DNA of 64,000 bases, taken from NCBI GenBank assembly GCA_031548365.1, contig JAVBRD010000019.1:1-64000 (forward strand), read 5' to 3'. A program made the position numbers and the translations under genes. The notes under the pieces were generated by a model. The model was not told the DNA's origin. It searched no databases and saw only the letters and a list, made by a program, of their open reading frames with translations. The stretch is from JAVBRD01 sp031548365 (GTDB taxonomy: Bacteria; Bacillota; Clostridia; Christensenellales; UBA1750). This document shows, one piece after another, positions 41,880 to 50,644 of the stretch (the stretch's first letter is position 1; each line of letters begins with the position of its first letter).

Positions 41880-43142
41880 ATGAAAACAAAAGCGGTGCGC
41901 ATATACGGCAAGAACGACCTTCGGCTCGAGGAGTTTGAGCTTCCGCCGATCAAAGACGACGAGATCCTGGCGCGCGTTGTGTCCGACAGCATCTGCATGT
42001 CGAGCTACAAGGCCGCGATTCAGGGAGCTGACCACAAGCGCGTGCCCAACGATATCGCGGAGAATCCCACCATGATCGGCCACGAGCTGTGCGGTGAGAT
42101 CGTTGAGGTGGGCGAAAAATGGCTGGGCAGCTTCCGCGCGGGCGAGCGCTTCACCATCCAGCCCGCGCTCAACTACATGGGTAAACTGGACGCGCCCGGC
42201 TACTCCTACCGTTACTGCGGGGGCGACGCGACCTACATCATCCTCCCGCACGAGGTCATGGAACTGGGCTGCCTCTTGCCCTACGATGGCGACGCGTTTT
42301 TTTACGGCTCGCTTGCCGAGCCCATGAGCTGCATCATCGGCGCATATCACGCGACCTATCACACCACCAACGGCATCTATCACCACCGCATGGGCATCGT
42401 TCCAGGCGGGAAAACCGCCATCCTGGCGGGCGTTGGCCCCATGGGCCTGGGCGCGATCGACTACGCGATCAACGCGCCCGTAAAACCGGGGCTGCTGGTC
42501 GTCACCGACATCGATCAGACGCGGCTTGACCGCGCGGCCATGATCTATACCGTCGATAAAGCCAAGGAGAACGGCGTTCAGCTCGTATACGTCAACACGG
42601 GCAAGCTGGACGATCCCACCCAAGCGCTCCTGGATCTCTCCGGCGGGGATGGGTTCGACGACGTGTTCGTCTACGCGCCCGTAACCGCCGTCGTCGAGCA
42701 AGGCGACCGCATCCTGGGCCGCGACGGGTGCCTGAACTTCTTTGCCGGCCCCACCGACCCCGCCTTCTCCGCGCGTTTCAACTTCTACAACGTGCACTAT
42801 TCCTCCACGCACATCGTGGGTACTTCAGGCGGGAACATCGACGACCTGAAAGAAGCCATCGCCATGATGGGCTCGGGCAAAATAGACCCGGCAGGCATGA
42901 TCACTCACATAGGCGGCCTTGACGCGGTCGTGCCCACAACGCTCAGCCTGCCCAAGATCCCCGGTGGAAAGAAGCTCGTCTACACAGGCATTTCCATGCC
43001 GCTTACCGCCATTGACGATATGGCCGAGCTTGGCAAAACCGACCCGCTCATGCAGAACCTGGCGGACATCGTCGCCGCAAACAATGGGCTGTGGTGCGCC
43101 GAGGCCGAGCGCGTGCTGCTCGCGGGCGCGAAACCGATTTAG
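41880..43142 (+). CDS. Zinc-type medium-chain dehydrogenase, SorE-like
   Basis: A 420-residue MDR-superfamily enzyme. 'MIGHELCGEIVEVG' holds the GHE zinc/substrate region, 'PGGKTAILAGVGPMGLGAID' is the Rossmann nucleotide loop, and 'VVTDIDQTRLDRA' ends the cofactor-binding strand with an acidic residue that favours NAD(H). The length (longer than the usual 340-350) and layout match L-sorbose-1-phosphate reductase-like proteins. The usual structural zinc cysteines are not visible. It probably interconverts a ketose and a polyol (phosphate). It follows the esterases in the same direction after a 39-nt gap. Confidence 0.75.
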   Translation: MKTKAVRIYGKNDLRLEEFELPPIKDDEILARVVSDSICMSSYKAAIQGADHKRVPNDIAENPTMIGHELCGEIVEVGEKWLGSFRAGERFTIQPALNYMGKLDAPGYSYRYCGGDATYIILPHEVMELGCLLPYDGDAFFYGSLAEPMSCIIGAYHATYHTTNGIYHHRMGIVPGGKTAILAGVGPMGLGAIDYAINAPVKPGLLVVTDIDQTRLDRAAMIYTVDKAKENGVQLVYVNTGKLDDPTQALLDLSGGDGFDDVFVYAPVTAVVEQGDRILGRDGCLNFFAGPTDPAFSARFNFYNVHYSSTHIVGTSGGNIDDLKEAIAMMGSGKIDPAGMITHIGGLDAVVPTTLSLPKIPGGKKLVYTGISMPLTAIDDMAELGKTDPLMQNLADIVAANNGLWCAEAERVLLAGAKPI

Positions 43143-43244
43143 TGACCGCTTTGCGTGACGGCAAACCTCTCCGCTTTCTCTCGATGTATTACGAATCCAT
43201 AAAAGTTGGAATGCAGGGCACAGGACCCGGCTTTCAACGCGTTG

Positions 43245-43274
43245 ACGCGCGGCCGCCTTTGGCCGCGCGTGTTT
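43245..43274 (+). terminator. Rho-independent terminator after the SorE-like gene
   Basis: A perfect 10-bp stem ACGCGCGGCC / GGCCGCGCGT with a 6-nt loop is followed by GTTTT. Confidence 0.8.
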
Positions 43275-43318
43275 TAATGTTTCACAACGTTTCGGAGCCG
43301 CGAAATCACGCGCAAGGG

Positions 43319-43347
43319 TTGCCCGCGCGCCAGCGGCGGTGTATACT
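43319..43347 (+). promoter_or_regulatory. Sigma-A promoter of mgtE
   Basis: -35 TTGCCC (43319-43324) and -10 TATACT (43342-43347) have 17-bp spacing. Transcription should begin near 43354, leaving an unusually long untranslated leader before mgtE. Confidence 0.65.
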
Positions 43348-43353
43348 GCGAAT

Positions 43354-43611
43354 AGAAACTGAGGATATGGGAGGTGCCAGGGAATGGACGCAGACAGTCG
43401 AAGATGCGCGAGTGACGATGTTCCGCGATTGCGTCCGTTCTGTGTGAAAGGGCCGCGAGTATCGCGCGGATAATTAGTCAACAGCGCTGCGTCTGTCAGT
43501 TCCACAAACAGAACTCGTTGGGCAACCACGGGGGCTTTGCTGGCGGAACGTCTTTTTGTGCCCAAAAACGGGCACAAACAGGGCGTTCAATAAAGAAGCG
43601 AGGTGGAAGGC
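43354..43611 (+). promoter_or_regulatory. Long structured 5' leader of mgtE
   Basis: About 258 nt lie between the predicted start and ATG 43612, and no gene is visible in them. A long-range stem pairs GGACGCA (about 43384) with TGCGTCC (about 43428). Further hairpins are CCGCG/CGCGG (43452-43468), AGTTC/GAACT (43499-43516) and GTGCCC/GGGCAC (43554-43571). MgtE genes are commonly controlled by the Mg2+-sensing M-box, but its core sequence (AGGTGAGGCTCCT) is not present. It may be a divergent or different cation-responsive leader. Confidence 0.45.
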
Positions 43612-44955
43612 ATGGAGCAGCTTTTTGAGCTTTTGGAACTTATGGAGCAGGGCCGTATGGCGGAGCTTCGGAACCGTCTGAGCGAAATGAACGCGGTGGA
43701 CATCGCGGAATTCTTCGAAAACCTCGAAAAAGAGCGCGCGCTTGTCGTTTTCCGTATCCTGCCAAAGGATCTTGCTGTGGACGTGTTCAGCTACATGAGC
43801 ACCGACCAGCAACAGCACATCGTGGAGAGCATCACGGACCGCGAGGTGCGCACGCTGGTGGACGGGCTCTTCCTGGACGACACGGTGGACTTCCTTGAGG
43901 AGGTGCCCGCCAATGTTGTCAAAAAAGTGCTCAAAAACACCGACGAAGGTACGCGGAGACTGATCAACCAATTTCTGCGCTACCCCGAGAACTCCGCGGG
44001 GAGCAAAATGACCATCGAGTTTGTCGAGCTTCCCGCGTCGACTTCAGCGGGCAGTGCGATCGACATCATCCGCAAAACGGGTGTGGACAAAGAGACGGTA
44101 TACACGTGCTACGTCATTGACGAGCGCAGGAAGCTTTTGGGTGCGGTGGCGCTCCACAGTTTGCTCGTTTCGCCCGACGCGGCGCTCGTGGGAGACCTGA
44201 TGGACGATGTCACGCCCGCGCACACGATGGACGATCAGGAGCAGGTCGCCGACATGGCGCGCAAGTACGATCTTCTCGCCGTGCCCGTGGTGGACAACGA
44301 GGAACGGCTGGTGGGCATCATCACAGTCGACGACCTCATGGACGTCATCGAGGAAGAAAACACCGAGGACATTGAAAAGATGGCCGCGCTCTCCCCCAGC
44401 GAGGACACGTATCTGCGCACGGGCGTGCTTGCGCTGGCCAAAAACCGCGTGGTCTGGCTGCTCATTCTCATGGTGTCGGGGACGCTGTCCGGCCTGACCA
44501 TCACGCGGTTTGAAAACGTGATCTCCCACGTTTTGGTGCTCGCTTCCTTTATTCCCGTGCTCATGGACTCGGGCGGCAACGCGGGTTCGCAGTCCGCCAC
44601 GCTCATCATCCGCGGCATGGCGCTGGGCGAGATACAGCTTTCCGATTTCGCGCGGGTCCTCTACAAAGAGCTGCGGGTCTCTTTGCTGTGTGCCTCGGTT
44701 CTCGCGGCGGTCAACTTCGCGCGGCTGCTGGTCTTTTCATCCGGAGTGAGCGCGCCGGTCGCGGCGGTGATGTCGCTTGCGCTTATGATCACGGTTATCG
44801 CGGCCAAGCTCATCGGGTGCATGCTGCCCATGCTCGCGCGGCTTGTCCGCGTCGATCCCGCGCTCATGGCTTCCCCTCTGATCACCACGATCGTGGATGT
44901 GCTCGCGCTCTTGGTGTATTTCTCCTTGGCGGTGGCGATACTCCACGTCGGATGA
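43612..44955 (+). CDS. mgtE: MgtE-family magnesium transporter
   Basis: A 447-residue Mg2+ channel/transporter. The cytosolic MgtE N domain (about 1-125) is followed by tandem CBS domains (about 130-250, 'VVDNEERLVGIITVDDLMDVI'), a plug helix and five membrane segments. The pore signature 'PVLMDSGGNAGSQS' lies in TM2. The N and CBS domains close the pore when Mg2+ is abundant. ATG 43612 is preceded by GAGGTGG. Monocistronic, behind the leader described separately. Confidence 0.94.
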   Translation: MEQLFELLELMEQGRMAELRNRLSEMNAVDIAEFFENLEKERALVVFRILPKDLAVDVFSYMSTDQQQHIVESITDREVRTLVDGLFLDDTVDFLEEVPANVVKKVLKNTDEGTRRLINQFLRYPENSAGSKMTIEFVELPASTSAGSAIDIIRKTGVDKETVYTCYVIDERRKLLGAVALHSLLVSPDAALVGDLMDDVTPAHTMDDQEQVADMARKYDLLAVPVVDNEERLVGIITVDDLMDVIEEENTEDIEKMAALSPSEDTYLRTGVLALAKNRVVWLLILMVSGTLSGLTITRFENVISHVLVLASFIPVLMDSGGNAGSQSATLIIRGMALGEIQLSDFARVLYKELRVSLLCASVLAAVNFARLLVFSSGVSAPVAAVMSLALMITVIAAKLIGCMLPMLARLVRVDPALMASPLITTIVDVLALLVYFSLAVAILHVG

Positions 44956-44976
44956 CGCGCGCACGCGAACGAACGC

Positions 44977-45004
44977 TTGCGTTTTGACTTGATTGTGATA
45001 TAAT
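44977..45004 (+). promoter_or_regulatory. Extended -10 promoter of the ferredoxin gene
   Basis: -35 TTGCGT (44977-44982), 16-bp spacer, TGATATAAT with a perfect -10 TATAAT (44999-45004). The leader is about 22 nt and contains GAGGTG. Confidence 0.75.
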
Positions 45005-45032
45005 ATCAGCCATCAAGAAGTGAGGTGTCATC

Positions 45033-45203
45033 ATGGCTTACAAGATCACCGACGAATGCATCAACTGCGGAGCTTGCAAGGACGAGTGCCCGGTCAGCTG
45101 CATTTCCGAAAAAAGCGAAAAGCATGTCATCAATCCCGAAGAGTGCATCGAGTGCGGCGCCTGCGCCGACGTGTGCCCCGTGAACGCGCCCGTTCAGGAA
45201 TAA
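45033..45203 (+). CDS. Clostridial-type 2[4Fe-4S] ferredoxin
   Basis: A 56-residue protein with two clusters of the classic form: CINCGACKDECP (Cys9, 12, 15, 19) and CIECGACADVCP (near 38-48). It is a low-potential electron carrier and could feed the nitrogenase-like enzyme or other anaerobic reductases. GAGGTG lies 6-11 nt before the ATG. Monocistronic, between its own promoter and terminator. No flavodoxin-type replacement is intact in this window. Confidence 0.95.
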   Translation: MAYKITDECINCGACKDECPVSCISEKSEKHVINPEECIECGACADVCPVNAPVQE

Positions 45204-45221
45204 AACTGTGTTGAGCAAATT

Positions 45222-45253
45222 TGGCGTCTGACGGGTCAGACGCCATTCTTGTT
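45222..45253 (+). terminator. Rho-independent terminator of the ferredoxin gene
   Basis: A perfect 10-bp stem TGGCGTCTGA / TCAGACGCCA with a 4-nt loop is followed by TTCTTGTTT. Confidence 0.85.
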
Positions 45254-45458
45254 TCGTCGGTCAACTGTAAAGCTAGGCAAGCGCGCAACCTTTTTTGCGC
45301 GGTGCGGCTGACCGGCGACCGCGATGGGCCGCCAAAGCCATGCCGAAGCATCCGTGCGCTGCCGCGGGCATGCTTCCAGCCGGAGGCCATCTGAAGCGTA
45401 ACGCCGCAGCGCGCAAAAGCGCCAATCACCCGCGCTGGTATTGGTGTTGCTCGGGTTT

Positions 45459-46586
45459 ATGCGCGCCGCGAGGATTATTATCAGCCAAGGGGGGCTGTGC
45501 TTGGGTTTCATAACCGGATTTTTACCGCAAGCCGAAGAGGACGCGCCGCTAAACCAGCGCGTGCTTTGGGTTGTGCTCATCACGGTCGGTGCGCTCACGT
45601 TCGCGCACTTGACGTTCGATATAGCCACGCACAGCCTGACCCCTCACCGGCTGATCGCGCACAGCTTGTGTGCGTTGATCTGTTTGATCTGCGTGTTCGC
45701 GCGTCGAGACATGAAGCTCCTCTGCGTAAAAGCGCTCGCAGTGTTCTTCGCGTGCGCGTACCTGCCCGCGCTGCGCCTGTGGGGAGGCAGCGTTCCGTCA
45801 TGGATTTCGTTCGCCACCGCGACTCTCGCGTTGATTGTGATGTTTGGCGAGCCTGTTCGCTATTTCCTTGCCGCGCTTGAGGTCGCCGCCGCGCTCGCGG
45901 CAAGCATTGTGCCCACCCTGCTCACAGGGCCGCCTGAGGGCGCTGTTCTCGACATGGCCCAATCATCCGCGTCGACTGTCATCGGGTTCGCGCTTTTCTC
46001 ATTTCTCGCCGCGAGCGTCGTACGCGCGTACGAGGCCGGTCATAAGCGCATTCTCCGGCTGCGCGCCGATATCAAAGAGGGGGAGAGAAAGCTTGAGGCC
46101 GCGAGCGTGCGCGATCCGCTCACGGGCGTGTTCAACCTCACACACCTGAACCGCACGCTTGAGCTGGAGCTGAAGACTTTTGAGGAATCCGGCTACCCGC
46201 TTTGCGTGATGGTAATCGAGATCGACCAATTGGGTGCCGTCAGCGAAGCCCGGGGGCGCGGGTTTGGCGACGACGTGCTCTCCTCCGTCGCCCGCACCGC
46301 CGCCGGCAGACTGCGCGAGTATGACGTTTTGGCGCGCGGTGCCGGCGATGCGTTCGTGGTTCTCCTGCCGGTTTGCACTCCCGCGGACGCCGTTCATGTG
46401 GCCGACCGCATCCGCGCGAGCGTTTGCGAGCTCAAGTTCCGCTTTGACGTGGGCGTCACCGTGAGCATCGGCATCGCCAAGGCACGCGCGGGCGACACGC
46501 AGCTTTCTATCGTCAAGCGGGCGGGACAGAGCATGCTGGCGGCTAAGGCGGGTGGGTGCAACCGGACGGTGGCGGAGCCGGCATAA
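45459..46586 (+). CDS. Membrane protein with degenerate GGDEF domain
   Basis: About 375 residues. The first about 190 hold five to six membrane segments ('VLWVVLITVGALTFAHLTF', 'ALAVFFACAYLPALRLWGG'). A coiled linker and a GGDEF domain follow ('DPLTGVFNLTHLNRTLE'). The catalytic motif reads AGDAF instead of GGDEF, losing the key acidic residue, while the RxxD inhibitory-site motif just before it (REYD) is kept. It is therefore more likely a cyclic di-GMP receptor than a cyclase. ATG 45459 is assumed; an upstream TTG at 45441 is also in frame. The 205-bp upstream gap is GC-rich and folded, without a gene I can name. Confidence 0.82.
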   Translation: MRAARIIISQGGLCLGFITGFLPQAEEDAPLNQRVLWVVLITVGALTFAHLTFDIATHSLTPHRLIAHSLCALICLICVFARRDMKLLCVKALAVFFACAYLPALRLWGGSVPSWISFATATLALIVMFGEPVRYFLAALEVAAALAASIVPTLLTGPPEGAVLDMAQSSASTVIGFALFSFLAASVVRAYEAGHKRILRLRADIKEGERKLEAASVRDPLTGVFNLTHLNRTLELELKTFEESGYPLCVMVIEIDQLGAVSEARGRGFGDDVLSSVARTAAGRLREYDVLARGAGDAFVVLLPVCTPADAVHVADRIRASVCELKFRFDVGVTVSIGIAKARAGDTQLSIVKRAGQSMLAAKAGGCNRTVAEPA

Positions 46587-46631
46587 TCATCGCGATTAAT
46601 GTCAAAATAATGTTTTTTATTGGGGAATCGC

Positions 46632-46660
46632 TTGCATTATGAGGAATAGTTTGCTAGTAT
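46632..46660 (+). promoter_or_regulatory. Probable sigma-A promoter of a noncoding transcript
   Basis: -35 TTGCAT (46632-46637), 17-bp spacer, -10 TAGTAT (46655-46660). No start codon with a ribosome binding site follows; a terminator lies 280 nt downstream. Confidence 0.55.
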
Positions 46661-46665
46661 ATGGG

Positions 46666-46947
46666 CGTTGCCTTGAGTGTCCTTCTATTCTTCACTTTCA
46701 CGTGTCCTCATTTTTCAGTCCCCGACTATTTTTCAACAGGGCAACGTTTCACACGGGGATTCGAAAGAATCCCCGCCATTCGTTTTGGCGGGAATTGGTG
46801 CGCCATCGCGGCTCCCCCGTCGGGCGGAAGGGCCAGCGGGTTCTTGCGTCAATCAGCAGACAACCGTCTTTTCGGGGTTTTTCAAGCGCGAAAAAGCGAT
46901 AGGAGCTGGCATTCTGCTGAGCCCCTCCGTCATGCGGAGGGGTTTTT
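46666..46947 (+). ncRNA. Candidate structured noncoding RNA or leader upstream of the aldolase gene
   Basis: This roughly 280-nt stretch has a promoter at its 5' end and a strong terminator at its 3' end (CCCCTCC / GGAGGGG, 46922-46942, then TTTTT). A long-range stem pairs CGTTGCC (46666-46672) with GGCAACG (46740-46746). A 9-bp hairpin CGGGGATTC-GAAA-GAATCCCCG spans 46754-46775, and part of its 3' arm can instead pair in CCGCCA/TGGCGG (46773-46790). Mutually exclusive helices before a terminator fit a riboswitch-like attenuator or a small RNA. It matches no family I recognise, including 6S, SRP RNA, RNase P and tmRNA. No ORF with a usable start is visible. Confidence 0.45.
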
Positions 46948-47028
46948 GTTCCCCCGCTGTGGACGAAGCACGCCATTTTGTGGTATATTGCGCATGTCGA
47001 CAGCCCATGGAAAGGCGGTTTGATTGTT

Positions 47029-48033
47029 ATGCCCATCATCACGCGCGCCGATGATGTTCGCGGTATTTACGCGGACGCGGCGTCACGCGGCTGGGTTCTG
47101 CCCTGTGTTTGCAGCGAAAACCTGACGACCACGGAGGCCATCCTCGAGGCGGCGCGCCGGTTCGCGAAGAAGCGCGGCGTCAAGGGTCTGCCCATCACCC
47201 TTGCGATGACCTGCCGCTACGAGCACCGGAGCCAAGCGCCCAACTACACGCACACGCGCCGCTGGGACATCGGGCTTAAGCTCTTCACGCGCGACGCGCA
47301 GACGCTGTGCGAACCGGGCGGCCCGTTTGACGACCTGAACGTCATGCTTCACCTCGACCATCTCCAGCATGATCTGGACGCCGAGCTTTTGTCCGGCGAC
47401 CTTTCGGCGTACTCGTCGGTCATGTACGACGCCTCCGCGCTTCCGCTCGAAGAGAACATCGCCAAGACCGCGGCGTTTGTCGGGCGCACTGGGGGCAACC
47501 TTGTGGTCGAGGGCGCGTGCGACGAGATCGTGGATGCGACGGGCGGCGCGCACAACGACCTGACATCGCCTGAAAAGGCCGAGGACTATATCCGGCGTAC
47601 GGGCGCGGACATGATCGTCGCCAATCTGGGCACCGAACACCGCGCCGCGGGAAAGGACCTGCAGTACCACGGCGATCTCGCGCGTAAAATCAAGGCGAAA
47701 ATCGGGCCGAAGATCGTCTTGCACGGCACGTCTTCCGTGACCAATGAGCAAGTGCGCGCGCTTTTCGCCGACGGCGTTTGCAAGGTCAACATCTGGACCG
47801 CGCTTGAGCGCGATTCCTCTCCCGGGCTCTTCTGCGCCATGGTGGAAAACGCGTGCAGGGTCGCCGGGGAAAGCGCGGTGCGCGGCCTTGTGGAAAAAGG
47901 TTTCCTCACCCCCAAGTGCCTCACGGGCGAGCGGACCGCGCTTTCCCACTTCACCGCGCTCTACCGCCAGGACATCGTCTTTACGGCGATGGCGGACATG
48001 GTGGAGGCGTACCTCGACATGTGGTACACATAA
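47029..48033 (+). CDS. Class II fructose-bisphosphate/tagatose-bisphosphate aldolase-family protein
   Basis: A 334-residue class II aldolase-like protein. 'VMLHLDHLQHD' corresponds to the catalytic Asp and zinc His motif (HxDH), 'VVEGACDE' to the EGE/EL segment, 'IVANLGTEHRA' to the next zinc-ligand strand (GNxHG in typical members) and 'IVLHGTSSV' to the C-terminal zinc/phosphate loop. The altered motifs mean the substrate is probably not fructose-1,6-bisphosphate. ATG 47029 follows AAAGGCGG. It heads a run with a sugar kinase and a sugar isomerase, consistent with aldol cleavage of a phosphorylated ketose. Confidence 0.8.
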   Translation: MPIITRADDVRGIYADAASRGWVLPCVCSENLTTTEAILEAARRFAKKRGVKGLPITLAMTCRYEHRSQAPNYTHTRRWDIGLKLFTRDAQTLCEPGGPFDDLNVMLHLDHLQHDLDAELLSGDLSAYSSVMYDASALPLEENIAKTAAFVGRTGGNLVVEGACDEIVDATGGAHNDLTSPEKAEDYIRRTGADMIVANLGTEHRAAGKDLQYHGDLARKIKAKIGPKIVLHGTSSVTNEQVRALFADGVCKVNIWTALERDSSPGLFCAMVENACRVAGESAVRGLVEKGFLTPKCLTGERTALSHFTALYRQDIVFTAMADMVEAYLDMWYT

Positions 48034-48057
48034 AGTCATCCCTCAGGAGGAATCGCC

Positions 48058-49542
48058 ATGGCGCTGCTCGGGCTTGATGTCGGCTCCACCGGCGTGAAGG
48101 CCGTTGTGTTCACAACGGACGGTTTGGCTGTGGCCGAGGCATTCACGGAATATCCGCGCGAAGACGTCCACTCCGTGCACGGCGACCGCATCTGGGACGC
48201 CGTGCGTTTGGTTTTGTCCCGCGCCGCAGCGGGCGGGCGCGAAAAGATATCCGCGCTCTCCATTTCATCATTTGGGGAGAGCTTCGTGCCCATCGGCAAT
48301 CAAGGCGAAGTGCTCGCGCCCACGCTGCTGTACACGCATCCCGGCGGCACACAGGAGTGCGCGGAGCTTTCGCGCGTCCTCGGGCGCGATTTCATCATGC
48401 GAACGGCGGGCGTCAACCCTCACCCCATGTTCTCCCTGCCCAAGCTCGCCCACTTAAAAGCAACATCGCCGGACGTTTTCGCCCGCGCGCGCAAATTCCT
48501 GCTCATCGAGGACTTCGTGATTTACCGCCTGACAGGCGCGTTTGCCATCGACCACTCGCTCGCTTCGCGCACCATGGCGTTTGACGTGCGGGGAAAGCGC
48601 TTCTCACCCGAACTCCTGGCCGCGTGCGGACTGAGCGCCGACCGCTTTTCAGCCCCTGTGCCATCGGGCACCCCGGTCGCTCGCATCAAGACGGACGTCG
48701 CGGCGGAGCTCGGTCTGCCCGAAGGCATGATGATCGTCACGGGCGGGCATGATCAGGTGTGCGCGGCGGTGGGCGCGGGCGTGGTATCGGAGGGCGTCGC
48801 GGTAGACGGCACGGGGAGTGTGGGCTGCATAACGCCCGCGTTTTCCCACCCCATCCTCACCCCTGATTTTTTGGAAAAGAATTACTCGTGCGTCCCGCAC
48901 GCCATCTCCGGGCTGTACGTGACCTACGCGTTTTCCTTTACTTCCGGCGCGCTGCTCAAGTGGTACCGCGACGCGTTCTGCGGGGAAGCGCGCGCGCTTG
49001 CCGCATCCTCGGGCGAGAGCGTGTACGACATCCTCAACCGCCAGATGCCCGAAGGACCGACGAGCCTGATGATCGTGCCTCACTTCGCCGGGAGCGCAAC
49101 CCCGGACATGGTGGGCGAGGCGCGCGGCACGGCATACGGTCTCTCCCTGAGCACAGGCATGGCCGAGTTCTACCGCGCGCTCATGGAGGGCGCGGCGTTC
49201 GAGATGCGGTACAACATTGAAAAACTCAAGGAAAACGGCGTCCCCATCCGCGAGATCCGCGCGGCAGGCGGGGGCGCGCGCTCGCGCGAGTGGTTGTCCA
49301 TCAAGGCCGACATCTACGGCGGCGGCGTCATCCCGCTCGACGTTGTCGAGGCCGGCGCCGCGGGCGCGGCCATGCTCGCGGGTGTTGCGACCGGCGAACT
49401 CTCGGGCATGGAGGAAGCCGCGCGGCTCTTTGTGCGCGAGCGGGAGCCCGTCGCTCCCTCACAGCACGCGCAGGCGTATCAGGCGAAATATATCGACTAT
49501 CTGCGCGCGAGGGAAGCTTCGGTTCGCTACTACACATCCTAG
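48058..49542 (+). CDS. FGGY-family carbohydrate kinase (xylulokinase-like)
   Basis: A 494-residue sugar kinase. The N-terminal ATPase-fold loop is 'LGLDVGSTGVKAVVFTTDG', and 'ATGGAR'-type 'AAGGGARSREWLSIKADIYG' marks the C-terminal FGGY signature. It phosphorylates a ketose or polyol; the nearest named relatives are xylulokinases, but substrate cannot be fixed by sight. AGGAGGAA lies 6 nt before the ATG. The aldolase upstream and the isomerase downstream suggest an isomerase-kinase-aldolase route. Confidence 0.88.
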   Translation: MALLGLDVGSTGVKAVVFTTDGLAVAEAFTEYPREDVHSVHGDRIWDAVRLVLSRAAAGGREKISALSISSFGESFVPIGNQGEVLAPTLLYTHPGGTQECAELSRVLGRDFIMRTAGVNPHPMFSLPKLAHLKATSPDVFARARKFLLIEDFVIYRLTGAFAIDHSLASRTMAFDVRGKRFSPELLAACGLSADRFSAPVPSGTPVARIKTDVAAELGLPEGMMIVTGGHDQVCAAVGAGVVSEGVAVDGTGSVGCITPAFSHPILTPDFLEKNYSCVPHAISGLYVTYAFSFTSGALLKWYRDAFCGEARALAASSGESVYDILNRQMPEGPTSLMIVPHFAGSATPDMVGEARGTAYGLSLSTGMAEFYRALMEGAAFEMRYNIEKLKENGVPIREIRAAGGGARSREWLSIKADIYGGGVIPLDVVEAGAAGAAMLAGVATGELSGMEEAARLFVREREPVAPSQHAQAYQAKYIDYLRAREASVRYYTS

Positions 49543-49581
49543 AGACGGGTTGGAAACCGGGCAGAAGCGAGGTGAGAGCCC

Positions 49582-50631
49582 ATGTTCCTGTGCATCATCT
49601 TTACGATGGTCGGCATTTTTTCCGTCTTCCTCGGTTGGCTCATCCGCGAAAAGAAGAAGATCCGCCTCATCGCGGGCGTCAACACGGCGAGCCAAACAGA
49701 GCTCGCGAACATGAACCTGGACGCCATCGCGCGCGTGGTGGGCAACACCTGCACATCGACCGGCCTGGGCTGGATCGCGGTCGGAGGGCTGTTCTGGGCT
49801 GGCTTTGAGCTTGCGCTGTACATCTGGATTCCGATTTTCATCGCCTCCATCATCTGCGTTGTTATCTTCGTTCAGCGCTACGACACGAACGCCCGCTCAA
49901 AGAAGAGCACCGCACTCACGCTGGTCGCCGCACTCATTCCCGCGCTGCTCATCATGGGTTTGGTGGGTTCGCTCCTTTTTGCGACCACGCTTGAGCCGGT
50001 CGCGCGCGTGGAGGGCGATGCCGTCGTGATCGACTGCGCGTTCGGCACGACCATCCAAAGGGACGACATCTCCGCGGTGATGTGGCTGGACAGCCTGCCC
50101 GCGCTCTCGCGCACAAACGGCGGCGACGTAATGGGCGCGCTCAAGGGCCAGTTCTCCTCCAAAGACCTGGGGCGGGGCCGCGTGTACGCGCGCATAGACG
50201 CGCCGCCCTACATCCTGATCAAGCTTCGCGAAAGCTTTGTCATCGTCGGCTTTCGCTCGCCCGAGGACACACGCGCGCTTTACCGGCAGATAGAGGCGAT
50301 GTTCGCCGGGCTGTTCCCTCCACGCGTCGCGGCCCTTGACAGCGCGCCCGTCCAAAACGCGCGCATCCTGACGCTTGACGGCGTTCGCGAGCTGGCCAAA
50401 AAAGGCGGCGCGCTCACGATGGCCGACATCGAGGCGTTCATCGGCGTAGACAATCTGTCGGGACTGTATGGCCGGCACATCGACATTGAGGGCGGCTACG
50501 CGCTCCAGTGCAGCTCCGGCGGAGGTGAGGGCGCACTCTTTAGCGCAATCCTTTACAAGAGATCCGGTTCGGTGCAAGACGGCATCGACATACGGCAAGG
50601 GGACGTCGACACGTTCCTCAAACGCAAGTGA
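49582..50631 (+). CDS. Membrane protein with N-terminal DUF3784-like region
   Basis: A 349-residue protein of unknown function. The first 100 residues hold three membrane segments and 'GWLIREKKKIRLIAGVNTASQTELANMN', the DUF3784 pattern. A fourth membrane segment (about 110-135, 'TLVAALIPALLIMGLVGSLLF') leads to an extracytoplasmic or cytoplasmic about 210-residue domain resembling PH-like modules ('VEGDAVVIDCAFGTTIQRDDISAVMW'). It lies between the kinase and the isomerase-like gene, 40 nt and 13 nt away. Nothing in it shows a link to sugar metabolism. Confidence 0.6.
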   Translation: MFLCIIFTMVGIFSVFLGWLIREKKKIRLIAGVNTASQTELANMNLDAIARVVGNTCTSTGLGWIAVGGLFWAGFELALYIWIPIFIASIICVVIFVQRYDTNARSKKSTALTLVAALIPALLIMGLVGSLLFATTLEPVARVEGDAVVIDCAFGTTIQRDDISAVMWLDSLPALSRTNGGDVMGALKGQFSSKDLGRGRVYARIDAPPYILIKLRESFVIVGFRSPEDTRALYRQIEAMFAGLFPPRVAALDSAPVQNARILTLDGVRELAKKGGALTMADIEAFIGVDNLSGLYGRHIDIEGGYALQCSSGGGEGALFSAILYKRSGSVQDGIDIRQGDVDTFLKRK

Positions 50632-50644
50632 CGGAGGGGTTTTC

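Noticed and set aside
43554..43571. Hairpin GTGCCC/GGGCAC as a terminator before mgtE
   Set aside because: No T-tract follows on either strand. It is treated as part of the leader.
43354..43611. M-box riboswitch before mgtE
   Set aside because: The AGGTGAGGCTCCT core and the GCTAAAGCTCT 3' part are not present, so the leader is reported only as structured and unassigned.
45254..45458. Cyclic di-GMP (GEMM) riboswitch before the GGDEF-like gene
   Set aside because: There is a loosely similar GGCAA...GCGG arrangement, but the ACGCAAAGCC core and its receptor pairing are absent.
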